64,000 nucleotides of DNA from Clavibacter sepedonicus. Its GTDB lineage: Bacteria > Actinomycetota > Actinomycetes > Actinomycetales > Microbacteriaceae. Positions 34,393-42,797 of the stretch are shown piece after piece; the stretch's first letter is position 1, and every line of letters starts with the position of its first letter. The DNA lies in contig NC_010407.1 in NCBI RefSeq assembly GCF_000069225.1, positions 1,364,001 to 1,428,000 on the forward strand, given 5' to 3'. The notes under the pieces were generated by a model. That model was given only the letters and a program-made list of their open reading frames with translations, was not told where the DNA came from and did not search any database. The position numbers and the translations under genes are program-made.

Positions 34393-35624
34393 CGGGCGTC
34401 GTCCGTCGCGGACGTGGCGGGCGCGCTCGCGGTGGTGGCAGCAGGTGCAGCAGGTGCAGCAGGTGCAGCCGGTGCGACGGGCGCGGCGCCCGGCGCCCGG
34501 TCCGGCACGAGGATCCCGTCCCGGTAGTGCCGCACCTCGCGGAGCGTCACGGTGCCGGCCTCGCCGATCGCGGGCGCGGATCCGGTGACGAGCGCGCGCA
34601 CCTCCACGCCGCCTGCGTCGAGCACGAGCTCCTGGAAGTGGCCGTGCGGCAGCACGCGTCGGACGACCACGGAGGTCGCGTCGGCCGCGGGCTGGGACCC
34701 GCGCGGCGCGTAGTCGACGTCCTCCGGGCGGACCGCCCAGACGTCGGCGTCGGCCGAGGTCGGGACGAAGGCCGCGGGCGCGACGGCCGTGAGGGTCTCG
34801 GGCGTCGTGCCCTGCAGGCGCGGCGCGGGCAGCAGGTTAATGCTGCCGATGAACGACGCGACCACGAGGGTCCGCGGCCGCGCGTACAGCTCGGTGGGGG
34901 CGGAAACCTGCTCGATGCGGCCCTGGTGCATCACGGCGACGCGGTCGGAGATGGCGAGCGCCTCGTCCTGGTCGTGCGTGACCATGACCGTGGTGATCCC
35001 CAGCCGCTGCTGGATGTCGCGGATCTCCTCGCGCACCTTCACCCGCAGCTTCGCGTCGAGGTTCGACAGCGGCTCGTCGAGGAACAGCAGGTCGGGCTCC
35101 TGCACGATCGCGCGGGCGAGCGCCGCGCGCTGCTGCTCACCGCCGGAGATGTGCGCGGGCCGCGAGTGCGCGTGGTGCGCGAGGTTCACGGTCTCGAGCG
35201 CCGCCATGACCCGGCGGGCGACCTCGTCCTTGGGCAGCTTCCGCAGCGTGAGCGGGAAGGCCACGTTCTTGAAGACGGTGAGGTGCGGCCAGAGCGCGTA
35301 GTTCTGGAACACCATCGCGCTCGGCCGCTTGTCGGGGCCGGACGCCGTGACGTCGCGGCCGCCGATCACCACGGATCCGCGGTCGGGCTCGAGGAATCCG
35401 GCGATCATGCGGAGCGTGGTGGTCTTGCCGCAGCCCGACGGCCCGAGGAGCGCGACGAGCTCGCCGCGCGCGACGTCGAGGTGGAGGTCGTCGACGATGG
35501 TGCGGCCGCCGAGGTCCTTGGCGAGCCCGGCGACGACGAGGCCGGACGGGGCGGCCGTCGCGGTGCCGTCGTCGTGCGGGCGCGACGGGGCGGCGATCGT
35601 GGGGGAGGGTGCTGATGCGGTCAT
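34389..35624 (-). CDS. ABC transporter ATP-binding protein (PotA/FbpC-like)
   Basis: 411-aa importer ATPase. Walker A LLGPSGCGKTTTLRMIAGF near residue 57, Q-loop VFQNYALWPHLTVFKNVAFP near 105, signature HISGGEQQRAALARAIV near 158 (ISGGE instead of LSGGQ), Walker B LLFLDEPLSNLDAKLR near 180, H-loop VMVTHDQDEA near 214. A TOBE-type domain follows (VRPEDVDYAP near 305). The tail is an Ala/Pro stretch encoded by a 9-bp repeat. It powers the two permeases upstream; overlaps the GDPD-phosphatase gene by 4 nt. Confidence 0.92.
   Translation of the reverse strand: MTASAPSPTIAAPSRPHDDGTATAAPSGLVVAGLAKDLGGRTIVDDLHLDVARGELVALLGPSGCGKTTTLRMIAGFLEPDRGSVVIGGRDVTASGPDKRPSAMVFQNYALWPHLTVFKNVAFPLTLRKLPKDEVARRVMAALETVNLAHHAHSRPAHISGGEQQRAALARAIVQEPDLLFLDEPLSNLDAKLRVKVREEIRDIQQRLGITTVMVTHDQDEALAISDRVAVMHQGRIEQVSAPTELYARPRTLVVASFIGSINLLPAPRLQGTTPETLTAVAPAAFVPTSADADVWAVRPEDVDYAPRGSQPAADATSVVVRRVLPHGHFQELVLDAGGVEVRALVTGSAPAIGEAGTVTLREVRHYRDGILVPDRAPGAAPVAPAAPAAPAAPAATTASAPATSATDDAR
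34441..34467 (-). repeat. 9-bp tandem repeat in the ABC ATPase tail
   Basis: GCAGGTGCA three times in a row, continuing degenerately to about 34476. It encodes the Ala/Pro tail of the ATPase. In frame, so length variation would be tolerated. Confidence 0.8.
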
Positions 35625-35631
35625 GGCCGGC

Positions 35632-36447
35632 CTAACGGATCTGGAAGCCCTCGGCCAGACGCCCGCCCATGATGTGGCGGCGGGCGAGCAGGAGGAGGGC
35701 GACGGAGGGGACGGAGAGGAGGATCGCGAACACGGCGGCGACCTGCTTCGGGTGGTTGAGGACGAGTGAGTACATCTCGGTCGGCATCGTCATGTAGACG
35801 GGTGCGCCCACGAGGTACGTGCCCTGCGCCTCGTCGAACGCGGCGAGGAACGACATGAGCACGGCCACGAGGATGCCCGGCAGCGCGAGCGGCAGGGTCA
35901 CGTGCAGGAACGTCCGCACCCGCCCGGCGCCCGCGTCGCGCGCGGCCTCCTCGAGGGAGCGCGGCACGGCGCTGAAGGCTGCGGCCGGGATCCAGGTCAT
36001 GAACACGACCGTGCCGATGAGCTGCACGATGACGATGCCCGTGATCGTGTTCATGAGGTGGAGCCCGTAGAACAGCGACGCCATCGACACGAAGAGCCCC
36101 ATCTTGGGGAACGCGTTGGTGGCGAACAGTCCCACCAGCAGGATCCGCCGGCCCGGGAACTGGAACCGGGAGAACGCGTAGGCCGCCGGCAGGCAGACGA
36201 GCGCCGAGACGAGCACCGTGATGGGGGCGAAGTACAGCGAGTTGCGGACGGCCGCGGCGAGCTCGGCGTCCTCGAACACGACGCGCCACCAGTCGAGCGT
36301 GAGCCCGGCGGGGACGAGGCTCGGGTAGTCCCAGCTCGTCGCGAACGCGTGCACCGCGAGCCACAGGAGCGGGCCGAGGATGAAGACCGCGACGACCGCG
36401 AACAGCGCGGCCTGGATCCAGCCGCGGACGGAGAGGAGCGCGCGCAT
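35632..36447 (-). CDS. ABC transporter permease 2
   Basis: 271-aa BPD-type inner-membrane permease with six TM segments (about 12-32, 68-92, 103-123, 133-155, 188-210, 238-258). The EAA loop is LEEAARDAGAGRVRTFLHVTLPLALPGI near residue 165 (core EAARDAGAGRVRTFLHVTLP), which docks to the ATPase. Its ATG shares one base with the stop of permease 1 (TGATG). Confidence 0.92.
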   Translation of the reverse strand: MRALLSVRGWIQAALFAVVAVFILGPLLWLAVHAFATSWDYPSLVPAGLTLDWWRVVFEDAELAAAVRNSLYFAPITVLVSALVCLPAAYAFSRFQFPGRRILLVGLFATNAFPKMGLFVSMASLFYGLHLMNTITGIVIVQLIGTVVFMTWIPAAAFSAVPRSLEEAARDAGAGRVRTFLHVTLPLALPGILVAVLMSFLAAFDEAQGTYLVGAPVYMTMPTEMYSLVLNHPKQVAAVFAILLSVPSVALLLLARRHIMGGRLAEGFQIR

Positions 36448-37400
36448 CAGACCCGGCCCTCCTTCTTCGCGGAGCGGAAGTTGGCCCGCACGTAGAGGAA
36501 CGCGATGCCGGACGCGAGGACGAACACCACGACGGCCATGACGATCGACTCCTGCGGGTGGTTGAAGCCCGTGAAGTACTTCGAGATGTCGACGCCGAGC
36601 ATGCTGGGCGCGTTCGGTCCCGTGAAGTACGGCACCGTGAAGGAGCCGAGCACGCCGATCGCCGTGAAGGTCGTCGCGATGACGAGCGGGATCGCGGCGA
36701 GCGGCACGAGCACGCGCGTGACGATGGCCCACGTCGATGCGCCCGCGTCGCGGGCGGCCTCGATCATGGCGTCGGGGATGCCCTGCACGCCGGACGTCGC
36801 CATGAGCGTGGCGAACGGCAGGCTGGTCCAGACGGATCCGATCACCACCGCCACGGTCGTGTAGCCCCACGTCGGCCCCTCGAGGCCGACGAGCGCGAAG
36901 ACCGTGCGCACGAAGCCGTCGCCCGAGTAGAAGGTGAGGATCGCCCACGACGCGATGACGACGGGGATGAAGAGGGGCACGATCGCGAGCCCGGCGAACA
37001 GCGACGCGAGCCGGCCGCCGCGGAGGCGCAGGTTGAGCGCGATCGCGAGCGACAGGGCGATGACGATCGCGGTGGACACCACGGTCACGAGCACGGTGAC
37101 GCCGAGGTCACGGAGGAACCGCGGGTCCGTGAACACGTCGACGTAGGCGTCGAACGTGCCCCACCAGCTCGTGGCGGTGCGCGTGCCGAGGCCGATCTGG
37201 GCGATCGTGCTGTTCAGCCCGCCCGTGTGGCCGAGGCTGAAGCCGATGGCGAGCACGACGGGGATCCCGACGAACACCGCGAGCAGCAGCGCGGGAGGGA
37301 GGGCGAGAGCCAGGCCGACGCCGGCGCGGCGGGTCTCCGGGGAGACCCGCCGCGCGCGGGCGGCCCGGGCGGCGGGGGCCGCCGTCCGGACGTCCGTCAC
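36447..37400 (-). CDS. ABC transporter permease 1
   Basis: 317-aa permease with six to seven TM segments. EAA loop MIEAARDAGASTWAIVTRVLVP near residue 210 (core EAARDAGASTWAIV). A 35-residue Arg/Ala N-terminus precedes TM1. GTG 37400 overlaps the binding-protein stop (GTGA); the open frame upstream of it belongs to the binding protein region and is not used. Confidence 0.9.
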   Translation of the reverse strand: MTDVRTAAPAARAARARRVSPETRRAGVGLALALPPALLLAVFVGIPVVLAIGFSLGHTGGLNSTIAQIGLGTRTATSWWGTFDAYVDVFTDPRFLRDLGVTVLVTVVSTAIVIALSLAIALNLRLRGGRLASLFAGLAIVPLFIPVVIASWAILTFYSGDGFVRTVFALVGLEGPTWGYTTVAVVIGSVWTSLPFATLMATSGVQGIPDAMIEAARDAGASTWAIVTRVLVPLAAIPLVIATTFTAIGVLGSFTVPYFTGPNAPSMLGVDISKYFTGFNHPQESIVMAVVVFVLASGIAFLYVRANFRSAKKEGRV

Positions 37401-38563
37401 TGCCCGGGGACCTTCTGGTCCCACAGGTTCGACATGTCCGACGCCATCTTGCTGTAGTAGCCGGGGCGGAGCGTCGACGGGTCGGCCGAGGCGAACTGGG
37501 CCTTGAGGTCCTCGGGCACCTGGTCGAGCGAGATCACGGGGTAGCCCGCGATGGTGCTGGCGATGATGCCCTGGCCCTCGGCGGAGAGCACGTAGTCGGC
37601 CAGCTTCTGCGCGACGTCCGCGTGCTCGGCCGTCTTCGGGATGCCGAGGAAGGACGCGCTGCCGGTGAACGCCGGGTCGGAGATCTGCGCGTACTTCACG
37701 GTCGGCGGCAGCGTGCCGGACTTCTGGGCGGTGATGACCTGGTCGCTCCAGACCGGGGCCATCTCGATGGCGCCCGTGCCGAGCAGGTCGAGCACCTGGT
37801 TGTTGCCGTTGGGGTAGACGCCGCCCTGGTACATGGAGGCGTTCAGGTCCTTGAGCTCGTCGAAGCCCGCGTCCCACGCGCTCTCGAGCGACTGGTCGTA
37901 GCCGGTCGTCATCTTCTCGCGGGTGGCGTCGTCGACGTGGGTGTCGAGGACGGTCGTGACGAAGGCCTGGCCGGATCCGCCGGTGGAGGGGGAGTTGTAG
38001 GCGAACTGGCCGGGGTTGTCCCGGATCCAGGAGAGCAGGTCCGCCAGGGTCTTCGGCGGGGTCTGCACCTTCGTGGAGTCGTAGGCGAGCAGGACGGAGG
38101 AGGCGCGATAGGGGATCCCGAAGCCGCCGCCGGACTCGACCGTCGAGTCAGGCACGGTCGCGAGGTTCGGGATGGTGTCGGCCGAGACGGGGGCGAGGAG
38201 CCCGCCGGAGCCGGCCGCAGCGGTGAAGCCCGCGTCGATGAGGTCGTAGCCGGGGTCGGATCCGCCCTGCACCGAGCTCGTGAGCGTGGCCATGGTCTGC
38301 GCGTCGTGCTCGCCGTGGAGGTCGAGCGTCGTGGTGACGGACGCACCGGGGTTCGCCTTCTCGAACGCGGGGATGATCCCGTCGTCCCAGAGGGCCTTGA
38401 CGTTGGTGTCGCCGGAGATGAAGACGCGGGCGGTGCCCGACGCGTCGGTGACGGCGTGGTTCTGGGCCTGGGCCTGCGTGCTCGTGGTGGGAGCGCAGCC
38501 CGCGAGCGCGACCGCGGCGGACGCGGCGGCGGCGAGGGCGAGGAGGGAACGGCGGGGGATCAC
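37397..38563 (-). CDS. ABC transporter substrate-binding lipoprotein
   Basis: 388 aa. Signal peptide PRRSLLALAAAASAAVALAGC ends in a lipobox (A-L-A-G-C), so it is anchored outside the membrane. The mature protein looks like a Fe/polyamine/phosphonate class periplasmic-binding protein (ALWDDGIIPAFEKANPGASV, FGIPYRASSVLLAYDSTKV, YVLSAEGQGIIAS). GTG 38563 has AGAAGGA about 10 nt upstream; an in-frame ATG at 38604 would add 14 residues before the leader. First gene of the operon, so it gives substrate specificity; the ligand is probably the phosphodiester handled by the last gene. Confidence 0.85.
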   Translation of the reverse strand: MIPRRSLLALAAAASAAVALAGCAPTTSTQAQAQNHAVTDASGTARVFISGDTNVKALWDDGIIPAFEKANPGASVTTTLDLHGEHDAQTMATLTSSVQGGSDPGYDLIDAGFTAAAGSGGLLAPVSADTIPNLATVPDSTVESGGGFGIPYRASSVLLAYDSTKVQTPPKTLADLLSWIRDNPGQFAYNSPSTGGSGQAFVTTVLDTHVDDATREKMTTGYDQSLESAWDAGFDELKDLNASMYQGGVYPNGNNQVLDLLGTGAIEMAPVWSDQVITAQKSGTLPPTVKYAQISDPAFTGSASFLGIPKTAEHADVAQKLADYVLSAEGQGIIASTIAGYPVISLDQVPEDLKAQFASADPSTLRPGYYSKMASDMSNLWDQKVPGQ

Positions 38564-38717
38564 GGGTCGGGTGTCCTTCTGCTGGGGGAGCGATGCGGAT
38601 CGCATCGTTTCGATGGTCGGGTCCTCCGGTGGCCCGGACGTGAACGGAACGTTGCGATCCAGGTCCCCGAGGGCGAACGGGCCTGCCGGGGAGCCTCCTG
38701 TCAATAGGGTGGGCGGC
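38564..38717. promoter_or_regulatory. ABC operon/LacI divergent control region with palindromes
   Basis: Contains CGATGC-GGATC-GCATCG (38590-38606), overlapping CATCG-TTT-CGATG (38602-38614), and CGGAACGTTGCG (38645-38656) with the AACGTT centre typical of LacI-family operators. These fit regulation by the divergent LacI-type gene, now frameshifted. Site assignment is inference. Confidence 0.45.
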
Positions 38718-39789
38718 ATGAGGAGGAACTCGCCGCGCACCTCCGTGACCCTCGCCGACGTCGCCGCGCTCGCGGGCGTCTCCACCTCCACGGCGTCGCT
38801 CGCGTACCGCAGCACCGGCTCGATCACGCCGGCCACGCGCGCCCGCATCCTGCGGGCCGCGGCCAGCATCGGCTACGCGGGGCCGGATCCCACGGCCAGG
38901 TCGCTGAAGAGCGGCCGCACCGGCATCGTGGGCGTCGTGGTCGCGGGCAGCATCCGCCGGGCGTTCCAGAACCCGGTCGCGCTCGCGACGATGGCGGGCC
39001 TCAGCGAGGCGCTCGACGAGCTCGACGTGGGCCAGCTGCTGCTGCCGGGCCGCCGCGAGCCGCGCGAGGGATCCGCGCCCCTGCTCGAGGGCATGCCGGT
39101 CGACGCCGTGGTGTTCCTCACCCGCGGCGAGGAGGTGGACGCGCTCCTGCCCGGGCTGCGCGCGCCGGATCCCCATGGTCGGCGTCGAGGGACCGCACGG
39201 CGCGGGCGTCGCCGTGGTCGACATCGACGACGCCCGCGGGATGGGCGAGCTCGCCCGCCACGTGCGCGCCCTCGGCCACCGCCACGTCGCCGTGCTGATG
39301 CGCACCACCCGCATCGAGGAGGACGGTCCGCCCGGCCCCGTGCTGCCCGTCGGCCGCGACCTCGAGGACATCGTCAACCGCACGATCCGCGAGCGGCTCC
39401 GCGCCGCGTGGAGCGTCTTCCCGGACGCCGTCCGCGTGGAGGCGGGCGGGCGTGACCTCGAGGCGGGGGAGCGGGCCGCCGGCGTGCTACTCGACCTGCC
39501 GTCGCGGCCGACGGCGATCCTCGCCCAGAACGACATGCTCGCCGCGAGCGCCATCCGCGCCGCGACCGCCCGCGGGCTGCGCGTGCCGGAGGACCTCACG
39601 GTCACGGGCTTCGACGGCGCGCACCTGCCGTGGCTCGAGCGCCGCCTCACCACCGTCGAGCAGCCGCTGCACGACCGCGGCATGCGCGCCGGGCGCATGG
39701 TCGGCGAGCTGCTCGCCGGCCGGGCGCCGGCGAGCGTCGTCCTCCCGGTGCACGTGCGGATCGGCGAGACGGCCGCGGCGCCCGCCTGA
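38718..39789 (+). pseudogene. LacI-family transcription regulator, frameshifted
   Basis: ATG 38718 opens TSVTLADVAALAGVSTSTASLAYRSTGSI, a LacI helix-turn-helix and hinge, then GIVGVVVAGSIRRAF and the effector domain to LLPGLRA near codon 150. At the GC run around 39159-39166 the frame breaks; the next frame resumes RIPMVGVEGPHGAGVAVVDID through RALGHRHVAVLM, AILAQNDMLAASAIRAA and TVTGFDGAHLPWLERRLTTVEQP to the stop at 39789. Loss of two bases from the GC repeat (or gain of one) explains it. Without the ligand domain it should not repress the ABC operon properly. A sequencing error is the alternative. Confidence 0.85.
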
Positions 39790-39795
39790 TCCGGG

Positions 39796-40656
39796 CTACC
39801 GTCCCGCGGGATCCGTCACGAAGTCGATGAGCTGCTCCACGCGGCCGAGGAGCGCCGGCTCCAGGTCCTGGTACGAGCGCACCTGCCCGAGGATCCGCTG
39901 CCACGCCCGCGCGATGTCCGCCTGCTCGTCGTGCGGCCAGCCGAGCGCGGCGCAGATGCCGTGCTTCCACTCGACGCTCCGCGGGATGACGGGCCACTCG
40001 CGGAGGCCGAGACGCCCGGGCTTCACCGACTGCCAGACGTCCACGTAGGGGTGCCCGACCACGAGCGCGTGCGCGCGGTGCGGCCCGCGCGCGACGGCCT
40101 CGGCGATGCGGCTCTCCTTGGATCCCGGCACCAGGTGGTCGACGAGCACGCCGACGCGCCGACCGCGGCCGGGCCGGAAGCGGTCGAGCTCCTCGTCGAG
40201 GTGGTCGACGCCCTCGAGGTACTCCACGACGACGCCCTCGATGCGGAGGTCCTCGCCCCACACCTTCTCTACGAGCTCGGCGTCGTGCCTACCCTCCACG
40301 AAGATCCGGCTGGGCAGCGCCACGCGGGCCTTGGCGTCGGCGACCGCGAGCGACCCGGACGCCGTCCGCGCGCGGCCGGCGGGCGCGGCGCGGGCCACGC
40401 GGAGCGCGACGGGCTCGCCCTCGAGCAGGAAGGAACCGCCGAGCGGGAACGTGCGCTGCTTCCGACGGAAGTCCTCGAGCACGACCATGCCGGACTCGAC
40501 GCGCACGATCGCGCCGCAGAACCCGGTGGACAGCTCCTCGACCACGAGGTCGCGCGTCGCGTCCTGCGGCCGCGGGGCCTTCTTCGCGGGCCCGCGCCAG
40601 CCGGCGGCGAGCACGTCCTGTCCGTAGCGGTCGTCGTCGAAGGGGGGCGGAGTCAT
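39796..40656 (-). CDS. DUF3097 family protein
   Basis: 286 aa, full length for this actinobacterial family: RYGQDVLAAGWRGPAKKAP at the start, FVEGRHDAELVEKVWGEDLR near 117, GVLVDHLVPGSKESRIA near 168, and HPYVDVWQSVKPGRLGLREWP near 200. Central part resembles a Toprim-like fold (E-G-R-H-D and DHL motifs); a nucleic-acid role is possible but not shown. ATG overlaps the emfourin-like gene stop (ATGA). Converges on the LacI remnant with 6 bp between stops. Confidence 0.85.
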   Translation of the reverse strand: MTPPPFDDDRYGQDVLAAGWRGPAKKAPRPQDATRDLVVEELSTGFCGAIVRVESGMVVLEDFRRKQRTFPLGGSFLLEGEPVALRVARAAPAGRARTASGSLAVADAKARVALPSRIFVEGRHDAELVEKVWGEDLRIEGVVVEYLEGVDHLDEELDRFRPGRGRRVGVLVDHLVPGSKESRIAEAVARGPHRAHALVVGHPYVDVWQSVKPGRLGLREWPVIPRSVEWKHGICAALGWPHDEQADIARAWQRILGQVRSYQDLEPALLGRVEQLIDFVTDPAGR

Positions 40657-40934
40657 CCTCCGAGGCTCTCACGGGACGCGTCGCGCACCCGGTCGACGAG
40701 CCGACGCCACGGGCCGTCGACGGCGGCCTCGCCGAGGCGGGCCTCCCGGTCGCCCGCGCGCACGAGGTAGACGAAGCGGTCCGCGCCGGGAGCCGGCGCG
40801 ACGAGCTCGTCCCACGGACACGCGTCGACGAGCGCGCTCCAGTCGGCCACGCCGTCCGCGTCGTCGTCCACGCGCACCGACCAGGTGCGGGTCATGCCCG
40901 CCACCCCGCCCGTGCGCGACACGGCGATCTCCAC
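40653..40934 (-). CDS. Emfourin-type inhibitor of M4 protease
   Basis: 93 aa beginning MEIAVSRTGGVAGMTRTWSV, the pattern of protealysin inhibitor emfourin (I-x-V-x-R-x-GG-x-AG). GTG 40934 starts exactly after the TAG of the protease gene, with no intervening base, so it is made together with the protease. It would bind and block the protease in the cytosol, a pairing described for protealysin in Serratia. Confidence 0.85.
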   Translation of the reverse strand: MEIAVSRTGGVAGMTRTWSVRVDDDADGVADWSALVDACPWDELVAPAPGADRFVYLVRAGDREARLGEAAVDGPWRRLVDRVRDASRESLGG

Positions 40935-41981
40935 CTAGACCTCGATCCCGACGCCCTCCCACGCCGCCTGGACCGCGGCGACCTCGGACGCGTCCTCACC
41001 GTACCGCGCCGACGCGGCCTCGACAGTGGCCCCGGCGAAGGCCGCGAAGTCGGGGTCGGCGCGCACGGCGCCGGACTCGATCACGTCGTACCAGACGCGG
41101 CCCGCGCCCTCCCAGGCCGCGCCGCCGATGGCCGTGGCCGCGAGGAAGAACGCGCGGTTCGGGATCCCCGAGTTGATGTGCACCCCGCCGTTGTCCTCCT
41201 GCGTCTCCACGTAGTCGTCCATGTGCCCGGGCTGCGGGTCCTTCCCCAGCACGTCGTCGTCGTACGCGGTGCCGGGCGCGCGCATCGAGCGGAGCGCGAG
41301 GCCCGTCGACCGCTCCAGGAACAGCTCCGCGCCCACCAGCCACGTGGCCTCGTCCGCCGTCTGCCCGAGCGCGTGCTGCTCCACGAGCACGCCGAACACG
41401 TCGGAGACGGACTCGTTGAGCGCGCCCGACTGCCCCTGGTAGACGAGGCCGAGCGTCAGCTCGGTGACCCCGTGCGTCAGCTCGTGGCCGATGACCGTGA
41501 GCGACCGCGTGAAGGGCGCGAACACCTCGCCGTCGCCGTCGCCGAAGACCATGCGGGTGCCGTCCCAGAACGCGTTGTCGTACTCCTCGCCGTAGTGCAC
41601 GGTCGCGAGCAGCGGCAGGCCGCGGTCGTCGAGCGACTCCCGGCCGTAGACCTCGGAGAAGAGCGCGTACGTGGCGCCGAGTCCCGCGTAGGCCTCGTCG
41701 ACCTCGGCGTCGCCCGTGTCGGCGTCGCCCTCGACACGCACCGTGCGGCCCGGCAGCTCCTCGCGGTTCCCGGCGTCGGAGACGGTGCGGTGGATCCCCG
41801 ACGGGTCCCTGTCCGCGAGCGCCGATGCGTCCGGCTCTGCGCCCGGCCCGCGTCGGTCGTGGATGAGCGGCCCCTGGTCGCGGAGCGCGCGGCGGGCCGC
41901 CTGCCGGGCGGCGGACAGGCGGTCGGGGTCGGCCTCGGCGAGGCGGGTCAGCAGGTACGGCGGGAGGATGGTGCGTCTCAT
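40935..41981 (-). CDS. M4-family (protealysin-like) metalloprotease
   Basis: 348 aa. Short propeptide with the ILPPYLLTRLA motif of protealysin-like enzymes and no signal peptide. Zinc site HELTHG near residue 165 and GALNESVSDVFGVLVE near 187 (third ligand Glu), catalytic His region GGVHINSGIPNRAFF near 268. The typical thermolysin N-terminal domain is reduced. Export, if any, is non-classical. The inhibitor gene follows directly. Confidence 0.92.
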   Translation of the reverse strand: MRRTILPPYLLTRLAEADPDRLSAARQAARRALRDQGPLIHDRRGPGAEPDASALADRDPSGIHRTVSDAGNREELPGRTVRVEGDADTGDAEVDEAYAGLGATYALFSEVYGRESLDDRGLPLLATVHYGEEYDNAFWDGTRMVFGDGDGEVFAPFTRSLTVIGHELTHGVTELTLGLVYQGQSGALNESVSDVFGVLVEQHALGQTADEATWLVGAELFLERSTGLALRSMRAPGTAYDDDVLGKDPQPGHMDDYVETQEDNGGVHINSGIPNRAFFLAATAIGGAAWEGAGRVWYDVIESGAVRADPDFAAFAGATVEAASARYGEDASEVAAVQAAWEGVGIEV

Positions 41982-42074
41982 GACCCGAGACTCGCACGGG
42001 GCGGCGACATCGTCACGGGCCGCGGTGGATCCGGCGCAGGGGTCCCGCCACCGCGTGCCATGCCGTACGGTTCG

Positions 42075-42797
42075 TCAGGTCGTCCAGCGGTACCCGAGCT
42101 CCGGCCGGCCCGGCGTCCCGTACCGCGGCACCCGCTCCACCTGGCCCACGTCGGCGAGGTACTCGAGGTACCGGCGCGCGGTCACGCGCGACACGTCGAG
42201 CGCGCCCGAGACCTCCGCCGCCGAGACGCCGCCGCCGAGACGCCGCCGCCGAGACGCCGTCGGCGCCGCTCCGTCGCCCCGCGTGATCCCGCGCACGAGG
42301 TCGAGCGTCTCCGCCGACATGCCCTTGGGCAGCCGGGCGTCGGACGCGGGGGAGCGCAGCGCGGCGAGCGCCCGGTCCACCTGCAGCTGCGTGGTGCTGC
42401 CGCTGCCCGCGCCGAGGCCCTCGCGGTAGCCGACGTAGGCCGCCATCTTCTCGGCGAAGGCCGCGAACGTGAACGGCTTGATGAGGTACTGCACGATGCC
42501 CGCGGTCACCGAGCTGCGCACGACGGCCTGGTCGCGCACCGCGGTCACGGCGACGACGTCGGTCGCGCGCCCCGCAGCCCGCAAGCGGCGGCAGACCTCG
42601 AGGCCGTGCATGTCGGGCAGCGTCATGTCGAGCAGCACCAGGTCGATCCCCTCGGGCCCGGCCTCCGCGACGAGCCGCAGCGCCTCGCCGCCGGTGTGCG
42701 CGACGCCCGCCACCTCGAAGCCCTCGAGCCGCCCGACGTAGAGGGCGTGGGCCTCGGCGGTCAGCGTGTCGTCGTCGACGACCAGCACGCGGATCAC
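42075..42797 (-). CDS. CitB/DcuR-type response regulator
   Basis: 240 aa. Receiver domain 1-120: VLVVDDDTLTAEAH acidic pocket, phospho-Asp in VLLDMTLPDMHG near residue 54, K in LIKPF near 107. C-terminal winged helix: VSAAEVSGALDVSRVTARRYLEYL near 193, the CitB-family HTH. Between them three 14-bp tandem repeats encode ASRRR, RLGGG and VSAAE by frame rotation. GTG 42797 overlaps the kinase stop (GTGA). Likely activates the divergent dctA gene in response to a C4-dicarboxylate or citrate. Confidence 0.9.
   Translation of the reverse strand: MIRVLVVDDDTLTAEAHALYVGRLEGFEVAGVAHTGGEALRLVAEAGPEGIDLVLLDMTLPDMHGLEVCRRLRAAGRATDVVAVTAVRDQAVVRSSVTAGIVQYLIKPFTFAAFAEKMAAYVGYREGLGAGSGSTTQLQVDRALAALRSPASDARLPKGMSAETLDLVRGITRGDGAAPTASRRRRLGGGVSAAEVSGALDVSRVTARRYLEYLADVGQVERVPRYGTPGRPELGYRWTT
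42217..42258 (-). repeat. Three exact 14-bp tandem repeats inside the response regulator
   Basis: GCCGCCGAGACGCC at 42217-42230, 42231-42244 and 42245-42258. Fourteen is not a multiple of three, so each copy is read in a different frame (minus strand). Gain or loss of one or two copies would frameshift the regulator just before its DNA-binding domain. Confidence 0.9.

Noticed and set aside
39150..39180. Programmed frameshift in the LacI-type gene
   Set aside because: No slippery heptamer or downstream structure is evident; a change in a short GC repeat is simpler.
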